Part shown: piece after piece, positions 16,499 to 25,358 of the stretch
How the letters are laid out: the number at the start of each line of letters is the position of its first letter
Position numbering within the stretch: position 1 is the first letter of the stretch
Source of the DNA: Rhodobacteraceae bacterium UBA3069
GTDB taxonomy: Bacteria; Pseudomonadota; Alphaproteobacteria; Rhodobacterales; Rhodobacteraceae
NCBI GenBank assembly: GCA_002366795.1
Contig: DFBX01000048.1
Coordinates: 1-42,678 of the forward strand
Reading direction: 5' to 3'
Length of the DNA stretch: 42,678 nt
The notes under the pieces: model-generated
Database searches by the model: none
Told to the model about the DNA's origin: nothing
The model's input: only the letters and a program-made list of their open reading frames with translations
Made by a program: the position numbers and the translations under genes

Positions 16499-17269
16499 AT
16501 GGCTGTTGAGTTGAAAAAAGAGGGCGATTTTGCGGTCCTCACCCTAAACCGCCCCGAGGCACTGAACGCTCTGTCGTTTTCGATCCTCCGCGATATTGGC
16601 CGCGCGCTGGACGAGGTGGCAGTGATGAAGGACATCCGCGCGCTGCTTGTCACCGGCGCCGGTGACAAGGCGTTCTGCGCGGGCGCCGACATCAAGGAAC
16701 TGCGGGGCCGGGCGCTGGTCGACCAGAAGCGCGGGGCGGAATTGGGCCAGTCTGTCTTTGCCAGGCTCCACAGCCTGCCGGTCGCTTCGGTGGCGCTGGT
16801 CAATGGCTATGCCTTCGGCGGCGGCTCGGAGCTTGCACTGGCCTGCACCTTCCGACTGGCGTCGCCGAGCGCGATATTCGGGCTGCCCGAGATCAAGCTG
16901 GGCCTGATCCCCGGCTACGGTGGGACGCAGCGCCTGCCGCGCCTGATCGGTGAGGGCCGGGCGCTCGAGATCATTATGACCGGCCGCAACGTCAAGGCGG
17001 ACGAGGCCGAGCTCATCGGCCTCGTGAACGCTATCGCCGAGGGCGACCTGATGGAGGTCGGCCGCGAATTCGCCGGCAAGTTCACCCGCTACAGCCTGCC
17101 GGTGCTGGAATGCGCGCGCCGCGCAGTGCAGCGGGCCGGGGACGTCACGCTTGACGAAGGCCTGCGGATCGAGGCCGACCTCTCGACGCTCGCCTTCCGC
17201 ACGGCGGATGCCGAAGAAGGCATGGCCGCCTTCGAAGAGAAACGCAAAGCGGAGTTCAAGGATGGCTAA
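16499..17269 (+). CDS. Enoyl-CoA hydratase with both catalytic glutamates
   Basis: 256 residues. The oxyanion region is FCAGADIKEL; the catalytic Glu pair is present at E111 (GGGSELALAC) and E131 (GLPEIKLGLIPGYGGTQRLP). It is therefore a true hydratase, unlike the other crotonases here. In the proposed pathway it adds water to cyclohex-1-ene-1-carboxyl-CoA (BadK role). It starts 3 bp after the ligase stop and its end overlaps the SDR gene by 8 bp. A general beta-oxidation role is possible. Confidence 0.88.
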   Translation: MAVELKKEGDFAVLTLNRPEALNALSFSILRDIGRALDEVAVMKDIRALLVTGAGDKAFCAGADIKELRGRALVDQKRGAELGQSVFARLHSLPVASVALVNGYAFGGGSELALACTFRLASPSAIFGLPEIKLGLIPGYGGTQRLPRLIGEGRALEIIMTGRNVKADEAELIGLVNAIAEGDLMEVGREFAGKFTRYSLPVLECARRAVQRAGDVTLDEGLRIEADLSTLAFRTADAEEGMAAFEEKRKAEFKDG

Positions 17270-17966
17270 AGGGCAGATCATCGTCACCGGCGCCTCCAAG
17301 GGCATCGGCGCCGCCATCGCAACGGAACTGGACGGGCGCGGGTTCGACGTCGTCTGCCTGTCACGCAGTGGCACTGCACCCAAGGGGTACGGCATCGCCT
17401 GCGACATGACGGACGAGGACGCCGTGCGCGCCGGGATGAGCAAAGTCGCCGCTCGTGGGCCGGTCGCAGGGCTGGTCAACAACGCGGGCGTTCATATCGC
17501 AGGGGCGATTGCCACGCTCGACACCAGGGATTTCGACCGCACCATGGCTCTGAACGCGACCGCCGTAATGGTCGCCGCGCGCGAGGTCTATCCGCACCTG
17601 AAAGAGGCGGGCGGCATGATCGTGAACATCGGGTCTTTCTTCGACCGCATGGGCGTGCCGGACAACCTGTCCTACTGCGCTTCCAAGGCCGCCGTCGCCG
17701 CGATGACGCGCTGCATGGCGGTGGAATGGGCGCGCGACGGGATCAAGGTGATAAACGTTGCACCGGGCTATATCGAGACCGACCTGAACCGCGATTTTCT
17801 CGCGCGGGAAAAGGTGCGCGCTTGGATGGCGCAGCGCATCCCAACCGGTGCGCCCGGCACGGTGGATGACGTCTCCCACCTGGTGGCGGCCATCTTCGCC
17901 GAAAACATCGGCTACCTGACCGGCGAGACGATCTACATCGACGGGGCGCAAGGGATCAACCACTGA
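17262..17966 (+). CDS. SDR-family dehydrogenase
   Basis: 234 residues, classical short-chain dehydrogenase: cofactor motif TGASKGIG (9-16), NNAG (73-76), catalytic Ser (S125), Tyr (Y138) and Lys (K142) in SYCASKAAV, and a C-terminal YLTGETIYIDGA. The acidic residue at the end of strand 2 is replaced by SRSG, which hints at NADP(H). The ATG overlaps the hydratase stop by 8 bp. By position it would oxidise the 2-hydroxycyclohexanecarboxyl-CoA formed by the hydratase (BadH role), or another 3-hydroxyacyl-CoA. Confidence 0.85.
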   Translation: MAKGQIIVTGASKGIGAAIATELDGRGFDVVCLSRSGTAPKGYGIACDMTDEDAVRAGMSKVAARGPVAGLVNNAGVHIAGAIATLDTRDFDRTMALNATAVMVAAREVYPHLKEAGGMIVNIGSFFDRMGVPDNLSYCASKAAVAAMTRCMAVEWARDGIKVINVAPGYIETDLNRDFLAREKVRAWMAQRIPTGAPGTVDDVSHLVAAIFAENIGYLTGETIYIDGAQGINH

Positions 17967-19132
17967 TGAACATGTACGACAAACTGCAACGCGTCCGACC
18001 CTGGAGCGACGAGGAACGGGCGATCCTCGACCAGGTCCAGCGGATGACGGACGAAGTCATCGCACCAAACGCGGCGCATATCGACGCCACCGGCGACTTT
18101 CCGTGGAAAAACGTCGAGGCGATCAACGCGCTCGGCCTGAACGCGGTCTTTGTGCCCGCGGAGTATGGCGGGATGCCGATGTCCTTTCGCCTGTATCTCG
18201 AGATCGTGGCGATCATCTCGGAAGCCTGTGCCTCGACCGGGATCATCTACGCCACGAATTACCACGGCATGAAGCCGCTGATCGAGTACGGGTCCGAAGA
18301 ACAGAAGGCGCGCCTGCTGCCCTGCATCGCCGAAGGCGGCCTCGGTGCGCTGGCGATCACCGAACCGACCGCCGGGTCGGACGCCACCGGCATGAAGACC
18401 AGCTTTGCCCCCGACGGCGACGACATCATCCTCAAGGGCAACAAGAGTTTCATCTCGAACGGCGACGTGGCCGACCGGTATCTCGTGTTCGGGAAATGGG
18501 CGGGGGTCGACGATCCGAAAAAGGCGATCTCGGCGCTGATCCTCGAAAAGGGGACCGAGGGCTTCAACGTCATCGGCAAGGAAAGGAAGATGGGCCACAA
18601 CGGCTCTTCCACCTGCGCGCTGTCCTTCGACAATGCCCGGGTGCCGCGCGCCAACCTGCTGCTGAACCCCGGCGACGGGCTGAAGATCCTGCTGGGATCG
18701 CTCAACCGGTCCCGCCCTTCGGTCGCGGCGCATGCGCTCGGCATCGCGCGGGCGGCGTTCAAGGACATGGTCGCCTACGGCAACGACCGCGTTCAGAGCC
18801 GCAAGAAGATCCTCGAATTTCAGGGCAACCAGTTCACACTGGCCGACCTCGCCGGTGAGCTGCTGATGGTCGAGACTTGGCTCGACCACGTCGCCGGACT
18901 TGTGGACGGCGGCGAGACGGACTTCGGAATGGAGGCGTCGCTGGCCAAGCTGCGCGCCTCGGACCTGGCCATGAAGATGACGACGGAGTGCGTCCAGTTC
19001 CACGGCGGCTATGGCTATTGCCGCGACTACCGCGCGGAGCGCCTGATGCGCGACGCCAAGATCACCCAGATCTGGGAGGGGACCAACCAGGTTCACCGCC
19101 AGCTCATCGGACGGAGTTTCATCACCAAATGA
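17966..19132 (+). CDS. Acyl-CoA dehydrogenase 1 (Glu at the SCAD/MCAD position)
   Basis: 388 residues with FAD-binding segments ITEPTAGSDATGMKT and the catalytic base in QIWEGTNQVHR (E371), the position used by short- and medium-chain enzymes. NQFTLADLAG and FHGGYGYCRDYRAERLMRDAK are typical of the family. It overlaps the SDR stop by 1 bp and the next gene by 4 bp. In the proposed scheme it makes cyclohex-1-ene-1-carboxyl-CoA from cyclohexanecarboxyl-CoA (AliB role). The other two acyl-CoA dehydrogenases in the window lack this Glu and have one elsewhere. Confidence 0.88.
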   Translation: MNMYDKLQRVRPWSDEERAILDQVQRMTDEVIAPNAAHIDATGDFPWKNVEAINALGLNAVFVPAEYGGMPMSFRLYLEIVAIISEACASTGIIYATNYHGMKPLIEYGSEEQKARLLPCIAEGGLGALAITEPTAGSDATGMKTSFAPDGDDIILKGNKSFISNGDVADRYLVFGKWAGVDDPKKAISALILEKGTEGFNVIGKERKMGHNGSSTCALSFDNARVPRANLLLNPGDGLKILLGSLNRSRPSVAAHALGIARAAFKDMVAYGNDRVQSRKKILEFQGNQFTLADLAGELLMVETWLDHVAGLVDGGETDFGMEASLAKLRASDLAMKMTTECVQFHGGYGYCRDYRAERLMRDAKITQIWEGTNQVHRQLIGRSFITK

Positions 19133-20631
19133 CCAGCATTCGCAAAGTCGCTGTCTGCGGGGCAGGCGGCACGATGGGGGCCGGTATCGCGCTTGTCGCG
19201 GCGCGCGCCGGATACGAAACCTATTGCTTTGACCTGTCGGCGGACGGGCTCGCCCGGTCGCGCAAGGCGGCCGAGAAGTTCTTTGGCCGTTCGGTCGAGA
19301 AGGGCCGCATGAGCCAGGAAGACTGCGACGCGGCGCTTGGCCGGATGATCGACACGACGTCGCTGCAGGACCTTGCCGATTGCGACCTCGCGATCGAGGC
19401 GATTTTCGAGAACCTGACGGTCAAGAAGGAGCTCTTCGGCGCGCTGAACGGCATCTGCAAGGACAGCACGATCTTTGCGTCCAACACCTCGACTCTGTCG
19501 ATCACCGAGATCGCGGCCGGCACCGGGCGCGACGACCGGATGGTCGGCATGCACTTCTGCCTGCCCGCGCAGGTGATGAAGCTGATCGAGATGTCGCGCG
19601 GCATCAACACCTCCGACGAGACATTCGCCGCCGCTTGGGCCTGGACCGAGGCGGCGGGGCAAATCCCCGTCGAAACGCAGGACAAGCCGGGCTTTATCCT
19701 GAATGCGCTGCTGGTGCCGTTCAATAACGACGTCATCCGCGCGATCGAGGCCGGGCTGTGCACGCCCGAGGACATCGACACCGCGATCTGCACCGGGCTT
19801 GGCTACAAAATGGGGCCCTGCACGCTGCTCGACCTGATCGGGCTGGACACGCAAGTCCTCCTGGGCGAAGCGTTCTATCCGATCACCCTGGACACCCGCG
19901 CATCGGTTCCGCCGCTGCTGCGACGCATGGTGGCTGCGGGCAAGTTGGGCAACAAGGCCGGCGGCGGGTTACTGTCGGGCGACGCGCCCGCCAGGGCGAC
20001 GGAGGCACCGATGTTCTCCATCGTTTCCGCCGGGGACAGCCGGTCCTTCCCTGCGGGCGACGATTTCCTGTCCGCCGGGCAAGGCGACGGGCCCGTCACC
20101 ATCCACCTCGGCGGCGGTTTCGCACCCGATACGGGCAAGACCGCCGTTCTGGTCGAACTCGACACCGAATGCCTCGGCGTGCACACGGGCGAGGATATGG
20201 GCCGCGAAGGATCGAACGTGGTGGGCTTCGCCCGCTACCGCAACGGCTCCGACGCGCCCTCGAACCTGATCGAACTGGTCCGCCAGCCTGCCACCGACGA
20301 GACGGCGCTGGCCGCCGCGCGCGCGATCTTCGAGGTCGCGGGCTGTGACGTGGTGGTTTGCGCCGACCGGCCCGGCCGCATCGTCGACCGGCTGGTCCGT
20401 CCCAAGTACAACGACGCGCTGCGCTTCCTCGACGAAGGGCTGGCCAGCGCCGAGGACATGGACCGGACCTGCTGCATGGGGCTCGGCTATCCAGACGGTC
20501 CGCTCGAGCGGGTCACGCGCGGCGGATTGGCCCGCCACCACGATGTCACGACCGCGATCCAGTCGATGACCGGCCTGCCGGGCTATGCCCCGGCCCGCGC
20601 CGCGGTCGTCGCCAAGACGCGGGAGGCCTGA
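19129..20631 (+). CDS. 3-hydroxyacyl-CoA dehydrogenase, two-part PaaH-like protein
   Basis: 500 residues. The Rossmann motif is AVCGAGGTMGAGIA (8-21). The catalytic dyad is present as H142 and E154 (MHFCLPAQVMKLIEM), with N192 in GFILNALLVP. The usual HFxNP is HFCLP here, so the Asn next to the catalytic His is replaced by Leu. A first C-terminal helical domain (MGPCTLLDLIGLD) is followed by a second, degenerate repeat (RPGRIVDRLVRPKYNDALRF, LGYPDGPLERV), as in PaaH-type enzymes. It oxidises an (S)-3-hydroxyacyl-CoA with NAD. Reading from the ATG that overlaps the dehydrogenase stop by 4 bp. Confidence 0.88.
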   Translation: MTSIRKVAVCGAGGTMGAGIALVAARAGYETYCFDLSADGLARSRKAAEKFFGRSVEKGRMSQEDCDAALGRMIDTTSLQDLADCDLAIEAIFENLTVKKELFGALNGICKDSTIFASNTSTLSITEIAAGTGRDDRMVGMHFCLPAQVMKLIEMSRGINTSDETFAAAWAWTEAAGQIPVETQDKPGFILNALLVPFNNDVIRAIEAGLCTPEDIDTAICTGLGYKMGPCTLLDLIGLDTQVLLGEAFYPITLDTRASVPPLLRRMVAAGKLGNKAGGGLLSGDAPARATEAPMFSIVSAGDSRSFPAGDDFLSAGQGDGPVTIHLGGGFAPDTGKTAVLVELDTECLGVHTGEDMGREGSNVVGFARYRNGSDAPSNLIELVRQPATDETALAAARAIFEVAGCDVVVCADRPGRIVDRLVRPKYNDALRFLDEGLASAEDMDRTCCMGLGYPDGPLERVTRGGLARHHDVTTAIQSMTGLPGYAPARAAVVAKTREA

Positions 20632-20634
20632 GCC

Positions 20635-21780
20635 ATGTCCGGTGCATTGAGCGGCCTGCGCATCCTCGATTTTTCCACCCTGCTGCCCGGACCGATGGCG
20701 ACCCTGTTTCTCGCCGAAGCCGGGGCCGAGGTCATCAAGATCGAAAAGCCCAGCGGCGGCGACGAGATGCGCGGCTATCAACCCCGCTGGGGCGAGGACA
20801 GCGCCAATTTCAACGTGTTGAACCGGGGCAAGAAGAGCATCGCTCTGGACCTCAAGTCCGAGGAGGGCCGCGCGAAACTGATGCCGTTGATCGAGAGCGC
20901 CGACATTATCGTGGAACAGTTCCGGCCCGGCGTGATGGCGCGGCTCGGCCTGTCTTACGACGACGTTCGGGCCATTCGTCCGGACATCATTTACTGTTCG
21001 ATCTCCGGCTACGGGCAGTCCGGTCCCCGGGCCCAGAGAGCGGGCCACGACCTCAACTACCAGGGCGACGCCGGGCTGCTGTCGCTCAGCTATGGCACGC
21101 CTCAAGCGCCAGTGGTGCCCGCAGCCCTGATCGCCGATATCGCGGGCGGCGCTTATCCGGCGCTTGTCAACCTTCTGATGGCCTTGCGCCAGCGGGATCA
21201 GACCGGGGAGGGAGCCTATATCGACATCGCAATGGCCGAGACGATCTTTCCGTTCCTCTATTCCGCAATGGCGCTCGGCCAGGTTTCGGGCAGCTATCCC
21301 GGCAACGGCGACAGCCAGACCACCGGGGCCTCGCCGCGTTACAGGCTCTACCCGACATCGGACGGCCGCATCCTGGCCGCCGCGCCGCTTGAGCAGAAAT
21401 TCTGGGAACGCTTCTGCGGGGCGATCGGGCTGGACCCGGCGCTCCAAGATGACGCGCGTGACCCGGATGCCACCCGCGACGCGGTGGCGGCGATCATCGC
21501 CAGCCGTCCTGCGACAGAGTGGGAACCGGTTTTCGACAAGGCCGACTGCTGTTGCAGCATCGTCCAGACCGTCGAAGAGGCGATGCAGTCCGAACACTAC
21601 CGCGCGCGGGGCCTTTTCGACCACGCGCTGGTCAACGCCGACGGCGAGCGCATCGTGGCGCTGCCGCTGCCGATTGCCAAGGCGTTCCGTGCAGTTCCGG
21701 ATGCCATGTTGCCTGTACCGGGCCTCGGCGCGCATACCGGGGACCTGACCGGGAGCGACACCGGAAAGGCAAAGACTTGA
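20635..21780 (+). CDS. Family III CoA-transferase/racemase, AMACR-like (2)
   Basis: 381 residues. The family fold is shown by LRILDFSTLLPGPMATLFLA and EVIKIEKPSGGDE. It has the racemase-type pair GHDLNYQ (H138) and IADIAGG (D168), the His/Asp used by alpha-methylacyl-CoA racemase, rather than the AYD/AVD pattern of transferases. It may therefore epimerise a 2-substituted acyl-CoA, useful if the acid has a chiral alpha carbon. A transferase role is not excluded. Last gene of the operon, 3 bp after the hydroxyacyl-CoA dehydrogenase. Confidence 0.8.
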   Translation: MSGALSGLRILDFSTLLPGPMATLFLAEAGAEVIKIEKPSGGDEMRGYQPRWGEDSANFNVLNRGKKSIALDLKSEEGRAKLMPLIESADIIVEQFRPGVMARLGLSYDDVRAIRPDIIYCSISGYGQSGPRAQRAGHDLNYQGDAGLLSLSYGTPQAPVVPAALIADIAGGAYPALVNLLMALRQRDQTGEGAYIDIAMAETIFPFLYSAMALGQVSGSYPGNGDSQTTGASPRYRLYPTSDGRILAAAPLEQKFWERFCGAIGLDPALQDDARDPDATRDAVAAIIASRPATEWEPVFDKADCCCSIVQTVEEAMQSEHYRARGLFDHALVNADGERIVALPLPIAKAFRAVPDAMLPVPGLGAHTGDLTGSDTGKAKT

Positions 21781-22058
21781 CGACCACCATTTCCCACGCG
21801 GTCACGGACTGACGACCGGCCGGTGGTCGCCGCGCTCAATGCCCCCAGCCCCATCCCGGGGGGTCGTCGTTCTCAAAGCGTCCGGGGCCAGCTTTCCGGA
21901 AACCACGTACATCGTGGGCAAGTACCCGAAACTGCGCCCCTTTTCTTGCCGCTCCCGGACGCCTTGTCTGGCGAGACGGCGCGGATGCCGCGCGTCTGTT
22001 GGTAGGGCCTGCCCATGTGCCGACTCGCATGTGTGACACACATCCTTTCCCAAAGTTT
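21781..22058. other. Intergenic region with two inverted repeats
   Basis: No gene is apparent between the end of the first operon and the next sigma-54 promoter. It holds an AGAC...GTCT inverted repeat rich in GC (about 21974-21997) and the palindrome ATGTGTG-A-CACACAT at 22029-22043. Either could be an enhancer for the activator. No clear terminator with a T run is seen. Confidence 0.4.
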
Positions 22059-22073
22059 TGGCACACTTCTTGC
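22059..22073 (+). promoter_or_regulatory. Sigma-54 promoter of CoA-transferase 3
   Basis: TGGCACACTTCTTGC, followed by T, keeps the invariant GG and GC with 10 bp between. It is 64 bp before the start codon at 22138. Confidence 0.82.
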
Positions 22074-22137
22074 TTGTTTTTGATCGCCGGCCACACGAGC
22101 GAACTACATTTTGCGGAGCAGACATGAAGGACTTGGA

Positions 22138-23367
22138 ATGACATCGAATGCCGCGCCACAAGGCCCCCTCAAGGGGTTGAAGATCATCGATTTGACAGCG
22201 GTGGTCTTTGGACCTTACGCGACGCAGATCCTGTCTGACTTCGGGGCAGACGTAATCAAGGTCGAGTCTCCGGCCGGGGACATCATGCGGTTTGTCGGCA
22301 AACATGGCGACGAGGGCATGGGTCCAATTCACCTGAGTGTGAACCGGGGCAAGAAGATCATCACGCTCGATCTCAAGAAGCCCGAAGGGCTGGCCGTTCT
22401 GCATGACCTGATCCGCGATGCAGATGTTCTTGTGCACACCATGCGGCCGGCTGCGGCTGCACGCCTCAAGATCGGGTATGAGGATCTGCGCGCCACCAAC
22501 CCGTCCCTGATCTATTGCGGCGCCTATGGGTATTCCGCCGAAGGTCCCTATGCCGCAAAGCCCGCTTACGACGATGTCATTCAGGGCTATTCCGGTTTTG
22601 CGGCCCTGGCAGGTCGTCTGGCCGGTCAGCCGATGTTCTTTCCGACGGTCATCAACGACAAGATCTGCGCCCTGGTACTGACCTATTCCATCCTCGCCGC
22701 CGCCTATCACCGGCAGGCGACGGGCGAGGGCCAGTCTGTCGAGGTGCCGATGTTCGAATCCTCAGTGCAATTCATGCTGGTCGAACACCTTGGCGACCGT
22801 ACCTTTGGACCGGATGAGCCGCCCGGCTACGCCCGCGTCCTGTCGCAGCATCGCAAACCGCACAAGACGAAGGACGGATATCTCTGCGTGCTGCCCTACC
22901 ACGACAAGAACTGGGCGGACTTTTTCCGCATCGTCGAGCGGCCGGAACTGATTGAGGACCCGCGCTTTTGCAACCATGCGGCTCGCAGCGCGAATTACGA
23001 AGTGCTTTATTCCATGCTGTCCGATTTCGTCGCGGAACGTCCCTCGGCGTTCTGGCTGGAGACGCTGACTGAGCACAACATCCCGGTCGCGCCGGTGCAG
23101 GACCTCGACGACTTGTTCCACGACGAGCACCTGAACGCGGTCAACTTCTTCACCGAGGTCGATCATCCGGACAGTGGCAAGATCCTCGCCGCGCGGCAGA
23201 GCGTCAACTTCTCGGCCACCCCGGCCCGCCTTGGCGAACCGGCCGGACGCCGTGGCGCGCACTCGATCGAGGTCCTCAAGGGTCTTGGCTACGACGACGA
23301 GAAGATCGAACGGCTGATCGCGGACGGGAGCGTGCAGCAAGCGGAAAAGGGAGCGGTCCGGGAATGA
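22138..23367 (+). CDS. Family III (CaiB/BaiF) CoA-transferase 3
   Basis: 409 residues from the ATG at 22138 (AAGGA 6 bp upstream; an earlier start at 22111 lies between promoter and ribosome site). It has GLKIIDLTAVVFGPYATQIL, FGADVIKVESPAGD, VNRGKKIITLDL and the catalytic Asp candidate in TVINDKICAL (D174). The transferase pattern AYDDVIQGYSG is present and the racemase GHDxNY is absent. Monocistronic with its own sigma-54 promoter. It is directly followed by the promoter of TRAP operon 1, so it may activate the imported acid. Confidence 0.87.
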   Translation: MTSNAAPQGPLKGLKIIDLTAVVFGPYATQILSDFGADVIKVESPAGDIMRFVGKHGDEGMGPIHLSVNRGKKIITLDLKKPEGLAVLHDLIRDADVLVHTMRPAAAARLKIGYEDLRATNPSLIYCGAYGYSAEGPYAAKPAYDDVIQGYSGFAALAGRLAGQPMFFPTVINDKICALVLTYSILAAAYHRQATGEGQSVEVPMFESSVQFMLVEHLGDRTFGPDEPPGYARVLSQHRKPHKTKDGYLCVLPYHDKNWADFFRIVERPELIEDPRFCNHAARSANYEVLYSMLSDFVAERPSAFWLETLTEHNIPVAPVQDLDDLFHDEHLNAVNFFTEVDHPDSGKILAARQSVNFSATPARLGEPAGRRGAHSIEVLKGLGYDDEKIERLIADGSVQQAEKGAVRE

Positions 23368-23395
23368 CGTCCGAGGCCACGCAGGTCGTGTCGAG

Positions 23396-23410
23396 TGGCA
23401 TGCGACTTGC
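23396..23410 (+). promoter_or_regulatory. Sigma-54 promoter of TRAP operon 1
   Basis: TGGCATGCGACTTGC, followed by T, is a -24/-12 element with one change from TGGCACG. It ends 35 bp before the first start codon (23446). Confidence 0.8.
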
Positions 23411-23445
23411 TTCTACGTAAGTGATTGCAGAGCAGGGGGAGTGTG

Positions 23446-24006
23446 ATGCAACAGACAGGCGATGACCAAGGGAACGGCGTCATCTGGAAGGTGACCAAAC
23501 GGCTGACGGATGTGTTCATCCTGATCGCCGGAGGGGGCCTGTTCCTGATGATGATGCACGTCGTCGTGGACGTGTTGGCGCGGGCCCTGTTCAGGGTCGC
23601 ATTGCCGGGTACGATCGAGGTCGTGTCCTCCTACTACATGGTCATGGCAGTGTTCCTGCCGCTGGCGATGGTTCAGCGGCGGCACGCCCACATCATGGTC
23701 AGCCTGTTCACCGAATGGATGTCGCCGCGCGCCGTCCACCGGCTTGACACCCTGGTCCGCATTATCTTTGCGCTGGCCGCGATCGGCTTCGCCTTCGTGA
23801 CCGCCGAAGTCGCGATCGAAAAGACGATCATCCAGGAAAAGATCGTCACTTCGGACGGGTTCATCTTGATCTGGCTCTCGCGGTGGCTGTTGCCGATCAG
23901 TGCCGCCGCGCTTGCCATCGTGCTGCTGTGCCAGGTTGCCGGGCTGGCCGGCACGCGCGGTGGTCAGGGCGATCCGGAAAATCACAACGAAGAAAGCGGA
24001 GCTTGA
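23446..24006 (+). CDS. TRAP transporter small membrane subunit (DctQ family) 1
   Basis: 186 residues with four predicted membrane helices: LIAGGGLFLMMMHVVVDVLA, a second around VVSSYYMVMAVFLPLAMV, IIFALAAIGFAFVTAEVAI and LLPISAAALAIVLLCQVAGL. The central segment RRHAHIMVSLFTEWM is typical of DctQ. It pairs with the large DctM subunit 2 bp downstream. A short in-frame extension to a TTG at 23425 is possible, but GGGGAG precedes the ATG at 23446. Confidence 0.88.
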   Translation: MQQTGDDQGNGVIWKVTKRLTDVFILIAGGGLFLMMMHVVVDVLARALFRVALPGTIEVVSSYYMVMAVFLPLAMVQRRHAHIMVSLFTEWMSPRAVHRLDTLVRIIFALAAIGFAFVTAEVAIEKTIIQEKIVTSDGFILIWLSRWLLPISAAALAIVLLCQVAGLAGTRGGQGDPENHNEESGA

Positions 24007-24008
24007 AC

Positions 24009-25316
24009 ATGAGCGCCATGACCATCGGCCTATTCGGTCTTGCCAGCCTGATCGTGTTGCTGGCCGTACGCCTCCCCGTCGGCCTCTCGCTCGCCTTGGT
24101 CTCATTCTTCGGAGTTCTGGCGATCCGCGACACCAACGCGGCCATTGGCATGGTCAAGTCCATGCCCTATGATTTCGTCGCGCACTGGTCGCTGTCGGCG
24201 ATCCCGCTGTTTCTGTTGATGGGGAACATCGCGTATAACACCGGGATCACCGAGGCGCTCTTCGTCGTGATGCGACGGCTGGTCCGCAGGCTGCCCGGGG
24301 GCCTGGTTATCGCCACCAACCTCGCGGGGGCCGGCTTTGCGGCCGTGTCGGGCTCCAGCATGGCGACCGCGGCGGCGCTCGGTCGGATCGCGGCGCCCGA
24401 AATGATCAAGGTCGGCTATCAGCCGGCACTGGCGGGCGGGGCCATCGCTGCGACCGGGACGCTGGGGGCGCTGATCCCACCGAGCATCCTGATGGTGCTG
24501 TTCGCCGTTTTCGCGCAGGTTTCGGTCGGCCAGATGTTGATCGCGGGCATTCTGCCGGGTCTGCTGACGGTCGCGGTCTACGTTGGCATGGTATCGCTGC
24601 GGTGCTGGTTTGACCCGAGCATCGCGCCTCGTGCCGAACTGGACACATCGGACGCAGAGTTCAAGGCCGCCGCGCGTCGTGTCTGGCCACTGCCGGTGAT
24701 TTCGATCCTTGTTCTGGGCGGTATCTACGGTGGGTTCTTCACCTCGACCGAAGCGGCGGCGTTCGGCGCGTTCTTTACGCTGCTCGTGACGGTGGTTCAG
24801 CGGTCGCTGACCCTTACGGGGCTGTGGAACAGCGTGGTCGAGACGCTGGAAAGCACGGCTGCGATCTTTTTCGTCGCAGTCGGGGCCATGTTTCTGACCC
24901 GGTTCCTCGCGCTCAGCGGTCTGCCGTTCCACATTTCGGGGTGGATCGACGATTGGGGCCCGGACCCGCTGACCCTCGTGCTGCTGGCCTGCCTCGTTTT
25001 TCTCGTCCTCGGGATGTTCCTCGACGCGATCGGCCTGATGCTGCTGACCTTGCCGGTGATGTTGCCGATCTTCCGCTCCTACGACATGGACATCATCTGG
25101 ATCGGCGTCCTGGTTGTGAAGCTGGTCGAGATCGGGCTGATGACGCCGCCGGTCGGGCTGAACGTCTACGTCGTCAAAGGCGTGATGGGAAACACCGTTA
25201 CGCTGGACAAGCTGTTCCGTGGGGTCGCCTGGTTCCTCGGGGCCGAGATCGTCATCATGGCGCTGCTCATCGCCTTCCCGTCCATCAGCACCTTCCTTGT
25301 CACATTCATGAACTAG
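24009..25316 (+). CDS. TRAP transporter large permease subunit (DctM family) 1
   Basis: 435 residues and about 12 membrane helices. Family motifs include RLPVGLSLALVSFFG, IPLFLLMGNIAYNTGIT, GAGFAAVSGSSMATAAALGR, GTLGALIPPSILMV and the closing MTPPVGLNVYVVKGV. It is the sodium-coupled translocation subunit of a carboxylate TRAP importer in the cytoplasmic membrane. The SBP gene follows after 42 bp that contain a small hairpin. It is strongly similar to the second DctM at 27225, so the two operons are related duplicates. Confidence 0.92.
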   Translation: MSAMTIGLFGLASLIVLLAVRLPVGLSLALVSFFGVLAIRDTNAAIGMVKSMPYDFVAHWSLSAIPLFLLMGNIAYNTGITEALFVVMRRLVRRLPGGLVIATNLAGAGFAAVSGSSMATAAALGRIAAPEMIKVGYQPALAGGAIAATGTLGALIPPSILMVLFAVFAQVSVGQMLIAGILPGLLTVAVYVGMVSLRCWFDPSIAPRAELDTSDAEFKAAARRVWPLPVISILVLGGIYGGFFTSTEAAAFGAFFTLLVTVVQRSLTLTGLWNSVVETLESTAAIFFVAVGAMFLTRFLALSGLPFHISGWIDDWGPDPLTLVLLACLVFLVLGMFLDAIGLMLLTLPVMLPIFRSYDMDIIWIGVLVVKLVEIGLMTPPVGLNVYVVKGVMGNTVTLDKLFRGVAWFLGAEIVIMALLIAFPSISTFLVTFMN

Positions 25317-25321
25317 ACCAC

Positions 25322-25334
25322 CCCGCCTGGCGGG
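25322..25334 (+). promoter_or_regulatory. Short hairpin between dctM and dctP of TRAP operon 1
   Basis: CCCGCC-T-GGCGGG lies 5 bp after the permease stop and about 25 bp before the SBP start. TRAP operon 2 has a hairpin in the same place. It may protect or raise the downstream SBP message, since SBPs are needed in excess; this is inference. Confidence 0.35.
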
Positions 25335-25358
25335 CCATCAATCAACGGAGGAAAGAAA

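Noticed and set aside
19969..21735. 588-codon open frame on the minus strand
   Set aside because: Antisense of the hydroxyacyl-CoA dehydrogenase and racemase-like genes. It has low-complexity composition and no ribosome site or motif.
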